From: Chloroflexota bacterium
GTDB lineage: Bacteria > Chloroflexota > Limnocylindria > Limnocylindrales > CSP1-4
Length of the DNA: 17,389 nucleotides
Assembly (NCBI GenBank): GCA_021785115.1
Contig: JAJYGO010000157.1
Span: forward strand, 1-17,389
Direction of reading: 5' to 3'
Shown: in pieces, positions 6,578 to 12,779 of the stretch
How positions within the stretch are numbered: position 1 is the first letter of the stretch
Layout of the letters: each line of letters begins with the position of its first letter
Position numbers and translations under genes: made by a program
The notes under the pieces: generated by a model
Told to the model about the DNA's origin: nothing
The model's input: only the letters and a program-made list of their open reading frames with translations
The model's database searches: none

Positions 6578-6925
6578 ATGTCGACCATTGACCTCGATCA
6601 GCTGCGCGCCGCCCGGAGGGAGGGGCTTGGGGGGCCTGTCACAGCGCGTTTCGGCGGGGAGATGTTCGCGTTGCCGCCGGAGCTTCCGGTGGAGGCGCTG
6701 GAGCACCTCGCGGCGCTCGCGGCGGCGGTGGAGGGCGGGGACCGGGGGGCGGTCGCTGCGGCCGGGCCGTTGCTCGCGCTGTTTCGGACGCTGCTCGGGG
6801 AGGACTGGCCACGGTTCGCCGCCAAGCGTCCGTCCCTCGAGGACATGCTCGCGTTGCTCGATGCCGCGATGCCGGCCTACGGGGGGTCGGCGGGGGAATC
6901 GCCGGCCTCGGGCGACTCCTCGTAG
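6578..6925 (+). CDS. Tail assembly chaperone, first frame (lambda gpG-like)
   Basis: The product has 115 residues starting MSTIDLDQLRAARREGLGGP. ATG 6578 lies behind a clear GAGGAGG (6567-6573). A short beta segment (VTARFGGEMFALPPELPVEA) leads into helices LEHLAALAAAVEGGDRGAVA and LGEDWPRFAAKRPSLEDMLA. The pattern 'g....lP.elp...l..la.......d......ll..llged..rf.a..pslediial' is that of actinophage tail assembly chaperones. They bind the tape measure during tail assembly and are not in the virion. Its position before the tape measure agrees. The tail PAYGGSAGESPASGDSS is low-complexity and lies across the frameshift site, so most ribosomes end here and a minority shift frame. Confidence 0.85.
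   Translation: MSTIDLDQLRAARREGLGGPVTARFGGEMFALPPELPVEALEHLAALAAAVEGGDRGAVAAAGPLLALFRTLLGEDWPRFAAKRPSLEDMLALLDAAMPAYGGSAGESPASGDSS
6881..6896 (+). promoter_or_regulatory. Candidate -1 programmed frameshift site in the tail chaperone gene
   Basis: Two G-runs lie just before the zero-frame stop: six G at 6881-6886 and five G at 6892-6896. The zero frame reads TAC GGG GGG TCG GCG GGG GAA. At either run a P-site GGG can re-pair one base back. That opens the -1 frame, which continues GIAGLGRLLVDHYGPLEADL to 7320. Neither is a perfect X-XXY-YYZ heptamer, so the exact slip point is inferred. Confidence 0.6.
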
Positions 6926-7320
6926 ACCACTACGGGCCGCTCGAGGCCGACCTCCTTCGCTACTACGGGATCGCGCTCACCGAGGAGCTGTTCGGCGCGG
7001 GACCGAGGCGGATGTCCACCCGTCTGCTGCTGAACCTCGTGCGGGCGCTGCCGCCCGACTCGGCGATCGCCCGGGCGACCGATCCGCACGCGGCCGTCGG
7101 CTGGGGGAACGCCGAGGAGCTGCTCGCGCTCCTTGCCGAGCTCGTGGACCTCGGCAACCGGACCTTCCTTTCCGCCAACGCCCGCCCCGGCGTCCGGGTC
7201 CCCGAACCCGTGCAGATTCCGAGACCCGGCGAGTCGGTGGAGGTGTGCAGGCGGGCCTCGCCAAGTGACGTTTCCCGGCTTCTTGACGCGGGTTCTTGGT
7301 GGTCAGGCCGACCGAATTGA
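6886..7320 (+). CDS. Tail assembly chaperone, -1 frame extension (lambda gpT-like)
   Basis: This frame lacks a suitable ribosome site of its own and is read as the C-terminal part of a gpG-T fusion after a -1 shift from the 6578 gene. It encodes GRLLVDHYGPLEADLLRYYG, IALTEELFGAGPRRMSTRLL, LNLVRALPPDSAIARATDPH and NAEELLALLAELVDLGNRTF. The elements 'leaDLlryYGi.L', 'rrl..Lv.aLPpdSAiaRA' and 'W...e.LLA.l.dl' are the standard second-frame tail chaperone signature in actinophages. The end (VPEPVQIPRPGE...) is Pro-rich. The fusion would have about 245 residues. An ATG at 7012 exists but would discard the conserved N-terminal portion. It ends 30 bp before the opposing NYN gene stop. Confidence 0.8.
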   Translation, partial: VGGGIAGLGRLLVDHYGPLEADLLRYYGIALTEELFGAGPRRMSTRLLLNLVRALPPDSAIARATDPHAAVGWGNAEELLALLAELVDLGNRTFLSANARPGVRVPEPVQIPRPGESVEVCRRASPSDVSRLLDAGSWWSGRPN

Positions 7321-7350
7321 CGGACGCGCTAGGTCCCCCAGGGATCTCGC

Positions 7351-7989
7351 CTAGGGGCCCGGCGAACGAGCGTAGATCGTCTGATCGCGAATCGACCTGT
7401 AGTCCGTCTCGTCTACGCGATGGCAGAAAACGGGGTGTCCATCGACCCTAAGCCTCTTCTGCAGCGGTGCCCAACACATCACCTCGACCCGAGGCTCGCC
7501 CCATGCCCGCTTCAGTTCGCAGACCGCCTCCAACGCTGGCACCAGATCTGTGTCAGTGGAACACACCACGGCGACGTCGAAGTACCTTCGTGCCGCCGCG
7601 AACACCAGATCGACAGCGAGCGCAACGTCCACGCCCTTCTCATATGCCTTCGCCTTGGGCCAGGCGGCCGGATACCGCAGGGATCGTGGGAACACCTTCA
7701 CGTTGTCGCGCTCCCAGGCAGTCCTCTGCCTCATGTGAGCAGCGTTCGCGTGGGGCTCCCTGGAGGGCGATGGGAAGCCCGTGTAGACGCGCACCTCATC
7801 CAGCTGTCGGCTACGCGGTGCATTCTTCGGCCCCCGACTCACCAACAACTCGGCGAGTCTTCGAGGCGACACTTGGCCATAGGAAGATGGATCGCTCTCG
7901 GGGGCGTGGAAGGCCTCCCGCGCGTCCTTGTACACATTCTGGGCGTCGATCAGAACCCAGGTTCGCAGAGGCGCCTCGCTCGCGTTCAC
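7351..7989 (-). CDS. NYN-domain (PIN-like) ribonuclease
   Basis: The product has 212 residues and no signal or membrane segment. Acidic motifs of a NYN/PIN-like fold are in order: LIDAQNVY (Asp15, Asn18), EKGVDVALAVDLVFAA (Asp121, Asp127) and VVCSTDTDLVPALEAV (Asp146, Asp148). These residues bind the divalent metal in NYN nucleases, which act on RNA. The C-terminal strand VEVMCWAPLQKRLRV follows the family pattern. GTG 7989 is chosen because motif 1 lies close to the N-terminus. The gene has its own promoter and a stable leader hairpin and lies antisense between tail chaperone and tape measure. NYN proteins serve in RNA turnover and in some defence or toxin settings; which applies here is unknown. 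Composition is less GC-rich than the flanking tail genes. Confidence 0.8.
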   Translation of the reverse strand: MNASEAPLRTWVLIDAQNVYKDAREAFHAPESDPSSYGQVSPRRLAELLVSRGPKNAPRSRQLDEVRVYTGFPSPSREPHANAAHMRQRTAWERDNVKVFPRSLRYPAAWPKAKAYEKGVDVALAVDLVFAAARRYFDVAVVCSTDTDLVPALEAVCELKRAWGEPRVEVMCWAPLQKRLRVDGHPVFCHRVDETDYRSIRDQTIYARSPGP

Positions 7990-8016
7990 GAGCTGAGCCT
8001 ACAACCCGAACATGAC

Positions 8017-8050
8017 AAACCCCGCCAGTTCGCCGAAGCGAACGGCGGGG
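8017..8050 (-). terminator. UUCG-capped hairpin in the leader of the NYN gene (terminator- or attenuator-like)
   Basis: Read on the minus strand, CCCCGCC-GTTCGC, TTCG, GCGAAC-T-GGCGGGG forms a 13-bp GC-rich stem with one bulged T and a C(UUCG)G tetraloop. It is followed by TTTG. The T-tract is short. The hairpin lies between the predicted transcription start (about 8056) and the NYN start codon (7989). It therefore cannot end a neighbouring gene unless one was lost; it may be an attenuator, a stability element or a remnant. Confidence 0.55.
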
Positions 8051-8062
8051 ATCATTGACCGC

Positions 8063-8092
8063 AGCCTAGATGCGCCTTCGGGTCCGTGTCAA
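8063..8092 (-). promoter_or_regulatory. Promoter of the NYN gene
   Basis: On the minus strand a perfect -35 TTGACA (8092-8087) is followed after 18 bp by TAGGCT (8068-8063), a good actinobacterial -10. Transcription should begin near 8056, just before the leader hairpin. This is the best promoter match I found in the window. Confidence 0.7.
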
Positions 8093-8229
8093 GTTGCTCT
8101 TCGGCTCCCGCCTCCCGGGACCTTAGTCCCTCTTCGCAACCCGCATGCAAATGATACTCCGCGCGCGGCTCCCTCGTGGAGCCCAGGGGCGCGGGCCGCC
8201 CGGCCCCGTCATCGGAGGTTCCCTCGCCC

Positions 8230-9268
8230 ATGCCGTCTGCGGGTTCCGCGTGGATCGACATCCAGCCGAAGCTCGACGACTTCGGGCGGCGGCTGTCCCA
8301 GCAGCTCTCCCCGGCCCTGGAGCGCTTCGGCAGGGGGGCGGTGGCGGCCGGGACGACCCTTTCGAAGTACGTCACGGCGCCGGTGGTCGCCTTCGGGGTC
8401 GCGGCCGTCAAGGCCTTCGACGAGGCGGCGCGCGCCGACGCGCAGACCGCGGCCGTGCTCCGCTCGACCGGGGGGATCGCCCACGTCACTGCCGGGCACG
8501 TCCGGGAGCTCGCGGGCACGATCCGGGACTACTCCGGGGTCGAGGACGAGGCCGTCCAGGGGGCGGAGAACCTCCTGCTCACCTTCGTGCGGATCCGCGA
8601 CGAGGCCGGGCGGGGCAACGACGTCTTCGACCAGGCGACGCGCGTCGTGGTCGACATGTCCCAGGCGCTCGGCCAGGACCTCCGCTCCTCGGCGATCCAG
8701 GTCGGCAAGGCGCTGAACGACCCCGTGCGCGGCATGACCGCGCTGCGCCGCGTCGGGGTGCAGCTGACCGACCAGCAGGAGCGCCAGATCAAGCAGCTGG
8801 TCGCCGAGGGGAAGCTCCGGGCGGCGCAGAAGGTCATCCTCGGCGAGCTCACCCGGGAGTTCGGAGGGGTCGCCGAGGCCATGGGCAAGACCTCCTCGGC
8901 GAAGCTCCAGATCGCGATGTCCCACCTCGGGGACTCGATGGAGCGGGTCGGGGGGATCATCGCGCCGCTGATCGAGCGGCTCGCCTCGTTCGCGAATGCG
9001 CTCGCGCGCTGGTTCGACGCGCTCGCCCCCTCGGGCCAGCGGCTGGTGGTGACGATCCTCGCGGTGGCCGCGGCCGTCGGGCCGGCCCTGGTGGTGGTCG
9101 GAAAGCTCGCGATGGGGTTCGCGAGCGTGGGCCGGGCCTTCGGGGCCCTCTCGGGGCTCCTCGCCGCGAACCCCTACGTCGCGATCATCGCGGCGACCAT
9201 CGCCCTGGTGGTGCTGATCGTCGCGAACTGGGGGCGGATCCGCGCCTTCCTCGCGGGGGCCTGGGAGG
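8230..9268 (+). pseudogene. Phage tail tape measure protein, truncated by IS21 element
   Basis: ATG 8230 follows TCGGAGG (8214-8220). About 346 native residues remain. The N-terminus has FGRGAVAAGTTLSKYVTAPV, VAFGVAAVKAFDEAARADAQ and ENLLLTFVRIRDE, then ALGQDLRSSAIQVGKALNDP and VILGELTREFGGVAEA. Two hydrophobic helices follow: RLVVTILAVAAAVGPALVVV and YVAIIAATIALVVLIVANW. This is the N-terminal core of tape measure proteins (TP901-like), which set tail length and enter the host membrane during DNA ejection. Actinophage tape measures are usually far longer, often 700-2000 residues. The reading frame runs into the IS end and stops at 9636, giving a 468-residue chimera whose last 122 residues are IS sequence read backwards. 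No remainder is found beyond the IS. Confidence 0.88.
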
Positions 9269-9294
9269 TGTCGACGTTCACGTTAACCCGCAGG
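9269..9294. repeat. IS21 terminal inverted repeat, left
   Basis: This 26-bp end matches the reverse complement of 12108-12133 at 23 positions. It contains the sub-repeat GTTCACGTTAACCC (9276-9289). A second copy, GTTCACGTTATCCC, lies 24 bp further in at 9300-9313. Confidence 0.85.
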
Positions 9295-9335
9295 GGTGCG
9301 TTCACGTTATCCCCCACGTTGGGCTCCGGACGGTT

Positions 9336-9665
9336 CTACTCCATCGCACCTCCTTCCGCACCCCAGCGCGGGGACAACAGACCGTCGATGGCCCGGGCCA
9401 GGTGGTCGGCCGAAGGCCGGCCGAGCCCCGAAGCGACGACGATGGCACGGGGTCCGCGGCGCATCCGCACGAGCCACACCCGGCCGGCCGGGCGGGTGTC
9501 GTCGGCGATCGGATCGTGGTCGACCTCGACGGTGAGGCGAGCTCGGGCACCGAGGGCGGCCCGGCGGCACTCGGGCGAGCAGTACAGGGGTGGCCGCCCC
9601 CGGCCGCCCCGGCGAAGCGGCTCCTGGCATCCCTGAGCTCGGCACCGCTCCGGCCCGGCGGTCAT
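9336..9665 (-). CDS. IS21-associated zinc-finger accessory protein (third ORF)
   Basis: The product has 109 residues. Its ATG (9665) overlaps the istB stop as ATGA, so it is co-translated. Cys8, Cys13, Cys29 and Cys33 (CX4C-X15-CX3C) with GRPPLYCSPECRRAA form a small zinc finger. This 'G-R-P-x-x-Y-C-S-x-x-C-R-x-A' form recurs in actinobacterial DNA-associated proteins. A basic linker follows, then a C-terminal alpha/beta segment (RVWLVRMRRGPRAIVVASGL and SADHLARAIDGLL). It ends 42 bp inside the sub-repeats at the IS end. Most IS21 elements carry only istA and istB, so this is an extra gene. It may help end recognition or regulate transposition, or be a passenger; the role is inferred. Confidence 0.7.
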   Translation of the reverse strand: MTAGPERCRAQGCQEPLRRGGRGRPPLYCSPECRRAALGARARLTVEVDHDPIADDTRPAGRVWLVRMRRGPRAIVVASGLGRPSADHLARAIDGLLSPRWGAEGGAME

Positions 9666-10414
9666 GGCTTCGCTCCGGGCTTCGCTCCCGGCCGGGTGTT
9701 CGGCCGGTAGGACCGCCCCTGCATGTGGACGTGGTGGGCCGAGTTCACCAACCGGTCGAGGATCGACTCCGCCACCACCGGGTTGGGGAACAGGGCGTAC
9801 CAGTCCGACGCCTCCCGGTTCGCGGTGACGATGGTGCTCTTGGCTCCCCGCTCCGTGACGAGCTCGTACAGGTCGTCGGCCTGGGAGGCGGTGAACGCCC
9901 GCATGGCGAAGTCGTCCAGGATGAGCACCGCCGGCCGGGCCCACCGGTGAAGGCGCGTCTCCCAGCTCCGGTCGGCGTGCCCCCCGGCCAGGTCGGCCAG
10001 CAGGCGGGAGGTCTTGGTGAACGCGGCGGTGTAGCCCCGGCGGCAGGCCTGGTGGCCGAGGGCCTGGGCCACCATGGTCTTGCCCACCCCGACCGGCCCG
10101 TGCAGGATCACCGACTCGCCGGACTCCACGAACCGCAGGGTGGCGAGGTCCCGGATCTGGGCGGCCGGGGTCTTCGCGTTGTAGGAGAAGTCGAACTCCT
10201 CGATGACGCACGTCTGCTCGAACCGGGCCGCCCTCACCCGCCGCTCGATCCCCGCCGCGTCCCGGCGGGACAGCTCGTCCTCGCAGAGCGCCTGGAGGAA
10301 CTCCACGTGGCCGAGCTCGCCTGCGTGGGCCTGGTGAAGCCGGGCCTCGATCGTCTCGAGCATCCCCGACAGCCCCAGCGAGCGAAGGGTCGTCTCCAGC
10401 TGGTGGGTCCTCAT
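9662..10414 (-). CDS. istB: IS21 transposition helper ATPase IstB
   Basis: The product has 250 residues. An N-terminal helical domain (MRTHQLETTLRSLGLSGMLE) precedes an AAA+ ATPase core. Walker A is GPVGVGKT (106-113) and Walker B is VLILDDF (Asp167, Asp168). Further signatures are SYNAKTPAAQIRDLATLRFV and STIVTANREASDWYALFPNP, followed by ESILDRLVNSAHHVHMQGRS, all typical of IstB. IstB assembles as an ATP-dependent clamp that selects target DNA and stimulates IstA. ATG 10414 overlaps the istA stop as ATGA. A longer upstream reading inside istA is rejected. The C-terminus (RPGAKPGAKP) is repetitive. All catalytic residues are present. Confidence 0.95.
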   Translation of the reverse strand: MRTHQLETTLRSLGLSGMLETIEARLHQAHAGELGHVEFLQALCEDELSRRDAAGIERRVRAARFEQTCVIEEFDFSYNAKTPAAQIRDLATLRFVESGESVILHGPVGVGKTMVAQALGHQACRRGYTAAFTKTSRLLADLAGGHADRSWETRLHRWARPAVLILDDFAMRAFTASQADDLYELVTERGAKSTIVTANREASDWYALFPNPVVAESILDRLVNSAHHVHMQGRSYRPNTRPGAKPGAKP

Positions 10415-11973
10415 CCCAGGGCCTCCTCCTCCAGGTGGTCGAACAGGGTCGCCGGGCCGTGCAGGTGGGCCGGGACCTCCGGCGCGGGAGGCTCGGGGAC
10501 GCCCTCCTGCTCGGTGCCGGCGGCGAGGATCCCCTTCACCGTGCGGTAGGTCGGGTCGCCGACCTCGATAGCCCGGCGGCACGCGGCGTCCAGGCGGCCC
10601 GTGTGCCGGTCCTCAAGCGAGATGACCCCCTGGGCCTGGCGCAGCCGGTACAGGGCGCCGCCCTCCAGCAGTCCTGTCACCAGCGCTTTCACCGATGGAC
10701 CGAGCTCGCCGGCGCGCTTCAGACACCACTGGGGGGTCCGCATGAAGAACGCCACCTTCTCCGGGGGGAAGTCGGAGTAGTCGGTCCGGCGGCCCCGCTC
10801 GACCCGGGCGTGGGTCTTGACGATCACCCCGTCCACGTACACCTCGACGGTGCGATCGCCGAGGCGGGTGTCGACCTTGGTGCCGATGAGGCGCCAGGGC
10901 ACCGAGTACAGGACCTTGCCCACCTTCACGTGGCAGTCCGGCCCGACCTTGGGCCGGCTCCACGTGGCGAGCTCGAAGGGGGCCGCCGGCAGCTCGATGA
11001 GGGCCGGTGACTCCACCGCTTCGAACACCGACAGCGGAGACGCTCCCTCGAGCGAGCGGTGGGAGCGTGTCCCCGCCACCTCGGTGCACCACCGCAGCGC
11101 CTCGGACTGCATGTGGTGCTCGCCCTCGAAGCTCCGGCCCCGCCAGTAGGAGTCGCGGACGTAGGGCATCTGCCGCTCCACCCGGGGCTTGTCCTTCGGC
11201 TTGGAGGCCCGGGCGGGGTCGATCAGGCAGCCGTAGTGCGAGGCGAGCTCGTCGTAGACCCGGTTGAGCTTGGGGTCGTACAGGTCGGGCCGGTCGACCC
11301 CGGTCCTCAGGTTGTCCGGCACGAGCCGGCGGGGGACGCCCCCGAAGAAGGCGAACGCCGCGACGTGGGCGGCCACCCAGGCCCGCTGGTCCATCTTCAG
11401 CACGGGGCGGACGAACATGTGCCGGGAGCACGCCAGGACCATGACGAAGGCCCATACCCGGCGAAGGCGCTCGATCGCCGGGTCGAACCACGTGCCCAGG
11501 AACTCGTAGTCGATCTGCCCCTCCTCCCCGGGCGGGACCTCCGGACGGGGCGGGGTGGCGAGGGCCCGGGCCCGGTCCTCGGGGAACTCCCGCCAGCAGT
11601 AGCGCCGGAAGCTCGTGAGCCCGACGGCCAGGCCGTGCTCGTCGCGCAACCGCTGGTGCACCGTGGTGACGGTGTTGGTCGCAAGCATCCGCTCGATCCG
11701 GTCCCGGTGGGCATCGATGGTCGCGTGCGTGAGGCTCCGGCGCCGGGGATCGACCAGCTCGGGGAACCACCCGTGGACGAGCATCGTCCACTGGTCCCGG
11801 GGAAGGGGCGGCCCCCCTGGGTGAAGGCCGGCCGCTTGGGCCTTCGACACGTACTTGGCGACGGTGCCCCGGTCCACCCCCAGGCTCCGGGCCACCACGG
11901 CTATCTTCCGGCCGGCGTGCCAGTGCATGAGGATCTCGACGATGTCTCTCACGTCGAACGCTCTCCTTGTCAT
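10411..11973 (-). CDS. istA: IS21 transposase IstA
   Basis: The product has 520 residues, ATG 11973 behind GGGGGAGG. A helix-turn-helix (about 20-45: GRKIAVVARSLGVDRGTVAK) should bind the end repeats, and a second DNA-binding region spans about 85-135. The RNase H-fold catalytic core has Asp155 (GQIDYEF), Asp220 (LVPDNLRTGVDRPD) and Glu266 (KPRVERQMPY), the DDE triad. The beta-rich C-terminal part (VLYSVPWRLIGTKVDTRLGD) matches the family. IstA cuts and joins the element ends, and IstB is its target-selection partner. The length is normal for the family and no lesion is seen. It lies just inside the right end repeats. Confidence 0.96.
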   Translation of the reverse strand: MTRRAFDVRDIVEILMHWHAGRKIAVVARSLGVDRGTVAKYVSKAQAAGLHPGGPPLPRDQWTMLVHGWFPELVDPRRRSLTHATIDAHRDRIERMLATNTVTTVHQRLRDEHGLAVGLTSFRRYCWREFPEDRARALATPPRPEVPPGEEGQIDYEFLGTWFDPAIERLRRVWAFVMVLACSRHMFVRPVLKMDQRAWVAAHVAAFAFFGGVPRRLVPDNLRTGVDRPDLYDPKLNRVYDELASHYGCLIDPARASKPKDKPRVERQMPYVRDSYWRGRSFEGEHHMQSEALRWCTEVAGTRSHRSLEGASPLSVFEAVESPALIELPAAPFELATWSRPKVGPDCHVKVGKVLYSVPWRLIGTKVDTRLGDRTVEVYVDGVIVKTHARVERGRRTDYSDFPPEKVAFFMRTPQWCLKRAGELGPSVKALVTGLLEGGALYRLRQAQGVISLEDRHTGRLDAACRRAIEVGDPTYRTVKGILAAGTEQEGVPEPPAPEVPAHLHGPATLFDHLEEEALG

Positions 11974-12056
11974 CGCCTCCCCCGCTCGTCTCGTGACGAG
12001 CGGAGCGCTACCGGAACAAGGAGCCCGAGTGGGGGATGTCCCGCCCTCAGAAGTGC

Positions 12057-12133
12057 GGGATTACGTGAACGCGGCGCTGCGGGATAACTTGAACGCGGTC
12101 CCGCTCACCTGCGGGTTTCCGTGAACGCCGACA
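12057..12133. repeat. IS21 terminal inverted repeat, right, with three sub-repeats
   Basis: The outer 26 bp (12108-12133) are the inverted repeat. On the minus strand three related 14-mers occur: GTTCACGGAAACCC (12126-12113), GTTCAAGTTATCCC (12094-12081) and GTTCACGTAATCCC (12070-12057). Such multiple terminal repeats are the known IstA binding arrangement in this family. The array lies upstream of istA and may also affect its transcription. Confidence 0.8.
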
Positions 12134-12139
12134 CCTGCC

Positions 12140-12724
12140 TCAGCCGGCGAAGGGGTTTGCTCGCAGGAACGGACTGACCGAGATGCCGGGAGCGCAGTAG
12201 GTGATCTGTTCGGACTTCGCGGTGATGCGGATCGTCCCCCCGTGCGAGGGGAGCCCGACCACGATGGCCCCGGTCCGGACGCAGGGGAAGGACAGGGCCG
12301 GCATGTCGCCGTAGGCGATCACGAAGTACGCGCTTGCACCAGGGGCGAGCTGGACGCGGCGAGGTGGGACGGAAATGGGCGGGATGTTGTCGGATCGTTG
12401 GAGCTTCACGTGGAGTCGGTGTCCGGCCGACGTGAAGAAGCTCACGTCGGGAAAGCCCTTCAGAGTGCAGGGGTGGGGGGAGCGGTCGCGAAGGCCGTAG
12501 AGCGCGGACATCGTGCCGGCGGCACCAACCGCCTCCACCAGACGGCTGGTTAGCTGGTCGCTCGCGCAGGGCCGCACCGGCACAGACACGGACGGCGTGC
12601 CTGACGGCTTGACCGAGGGCGCGGCCGACGGGCTAGTGCAACCACCCAGCACGAGCAGACCTGCGGTGACCCATGCAGCGGGGCGCCAGTTTCGACGTAT
12701 CAATCTCACCACCCCCACGGCCAC
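12140..12724 (-). CDS. DUF4232-like secreted lipoprotein
   Basis: The product has up to 194 residues. The N-terminus has RLIRRNWRPAAWVTAGLLVL and lipobox LGGC, so it should be lipid-anchored outside the cytoplasm. A Ser/Pro linker follows. The globular part has CASDQLTSRLVEAVGAAGTM, then PHPCTLKGFPDVSFFTSAGH, VQLAPGASAYFVIAYGDMP and IRITAKSEQITYCAPGISVS. 'C..dqL......gaaG.......r...pCtLkGfPdV' and 'l.pG..A.f......' are marks of the DUF4232 family, common in actinobacteria, with no known biochemical role. Several GTG codons (12724 and further in) could start it. It ends 7 bp from the IS right end and lies 55 bp downstream of the glycoside-hydrolase-like gene, probably in one transcript. Confidence 0.78.
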   Translation of the reverse strand: MAVGVVRLIRRNWRPAAWVTAGLLVLGGCTSPSAAPSVKPSGTPSVSVPVRPCASDQLTSRLVEAVGAAGTMSALYGLRDRSPHPCTLKGFPDVSFFTSAGHRLHVKLQRSDNIPPISVPPRRVQLAPGASAYFVIAYGDMPALSFPCVRTGAIVVGLPSHGGTIRITAKSEQITYCAPGISVSPFLRANPFAG

Positions 12725-12747
12725 GAAGTTGAACCGCCAGCGCGGGA

Positions 12748-12766
12748 CGGCACCGGACCGGTGCCG
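12748..12766. promoter_or_regulatory. Perfect dyad between two minus-strand genes
   Basis: CGGCACCGG-A-CCGGTGCCG is a 19-bp perfect dyad with 9-bp arms. It lies in the 55-bp gap after the hydrolase-like gene and before the lipoprotein start. No T-tract follows, so an operator or mRNA-processing hairpin is more likely than a terminator. Confidence 0.4.
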
Positions 12767-12779
12767 ATTGGCAGGGGCA

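Larger units (their letters stand above)
9269..12133 (-). mobile_element. IS21-family insertion sequence with three coupled ORFs
   Basis: The element is about 2.87 kb and is bounded by TGTCG...CGACA ends. It carries istA, istB and a third zinc-finger ORF, all on the minus strand and each joined by an ATGA overlap. The terminal 26 bp are inverted repeats with 3 mismatches, and 14-bp sub-repeats recur near both ends, as in IS21-family transposase-binding sites. Both transposition genes are intact with all key residues, so the element may be active. No target duplication is evident: the left flank is GGAGG and the right flank CCTGC. The similarity may extend 3 bp further out (AGG/CCT), which leaves the exact ends uncertain by that much. 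Confidence 0.9.

Noticed and set aside
5648..8050. Metallopeptidase and NYN genes as a toxin-antitoxin pair
   Set aside because: They are 0.8 kb apart, separated by tail genes, each with its own promoter, and neither has a small partner gene beside it.
1..9268. Gene transfer agent instead of a prophage
   Set aside because: The gene order is compatible, but the truncated tape measure, the accessory cassettes and the IS insertion indicate decay and not maintenance. The window lacks the terminase and portal needed to judge.
8145..9710. Long plus-strand ORF in another frame across the tape measure gene
   Set aside because: Gly/Arg/Ala-rich translation with no fold; the tape measure reading has the expected helices and start site.
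11059..12087. Long plus-strand ORF antisense to istA
   Set aside because: It is the reverse reading of an intact transposase gene and has no recognisable content.
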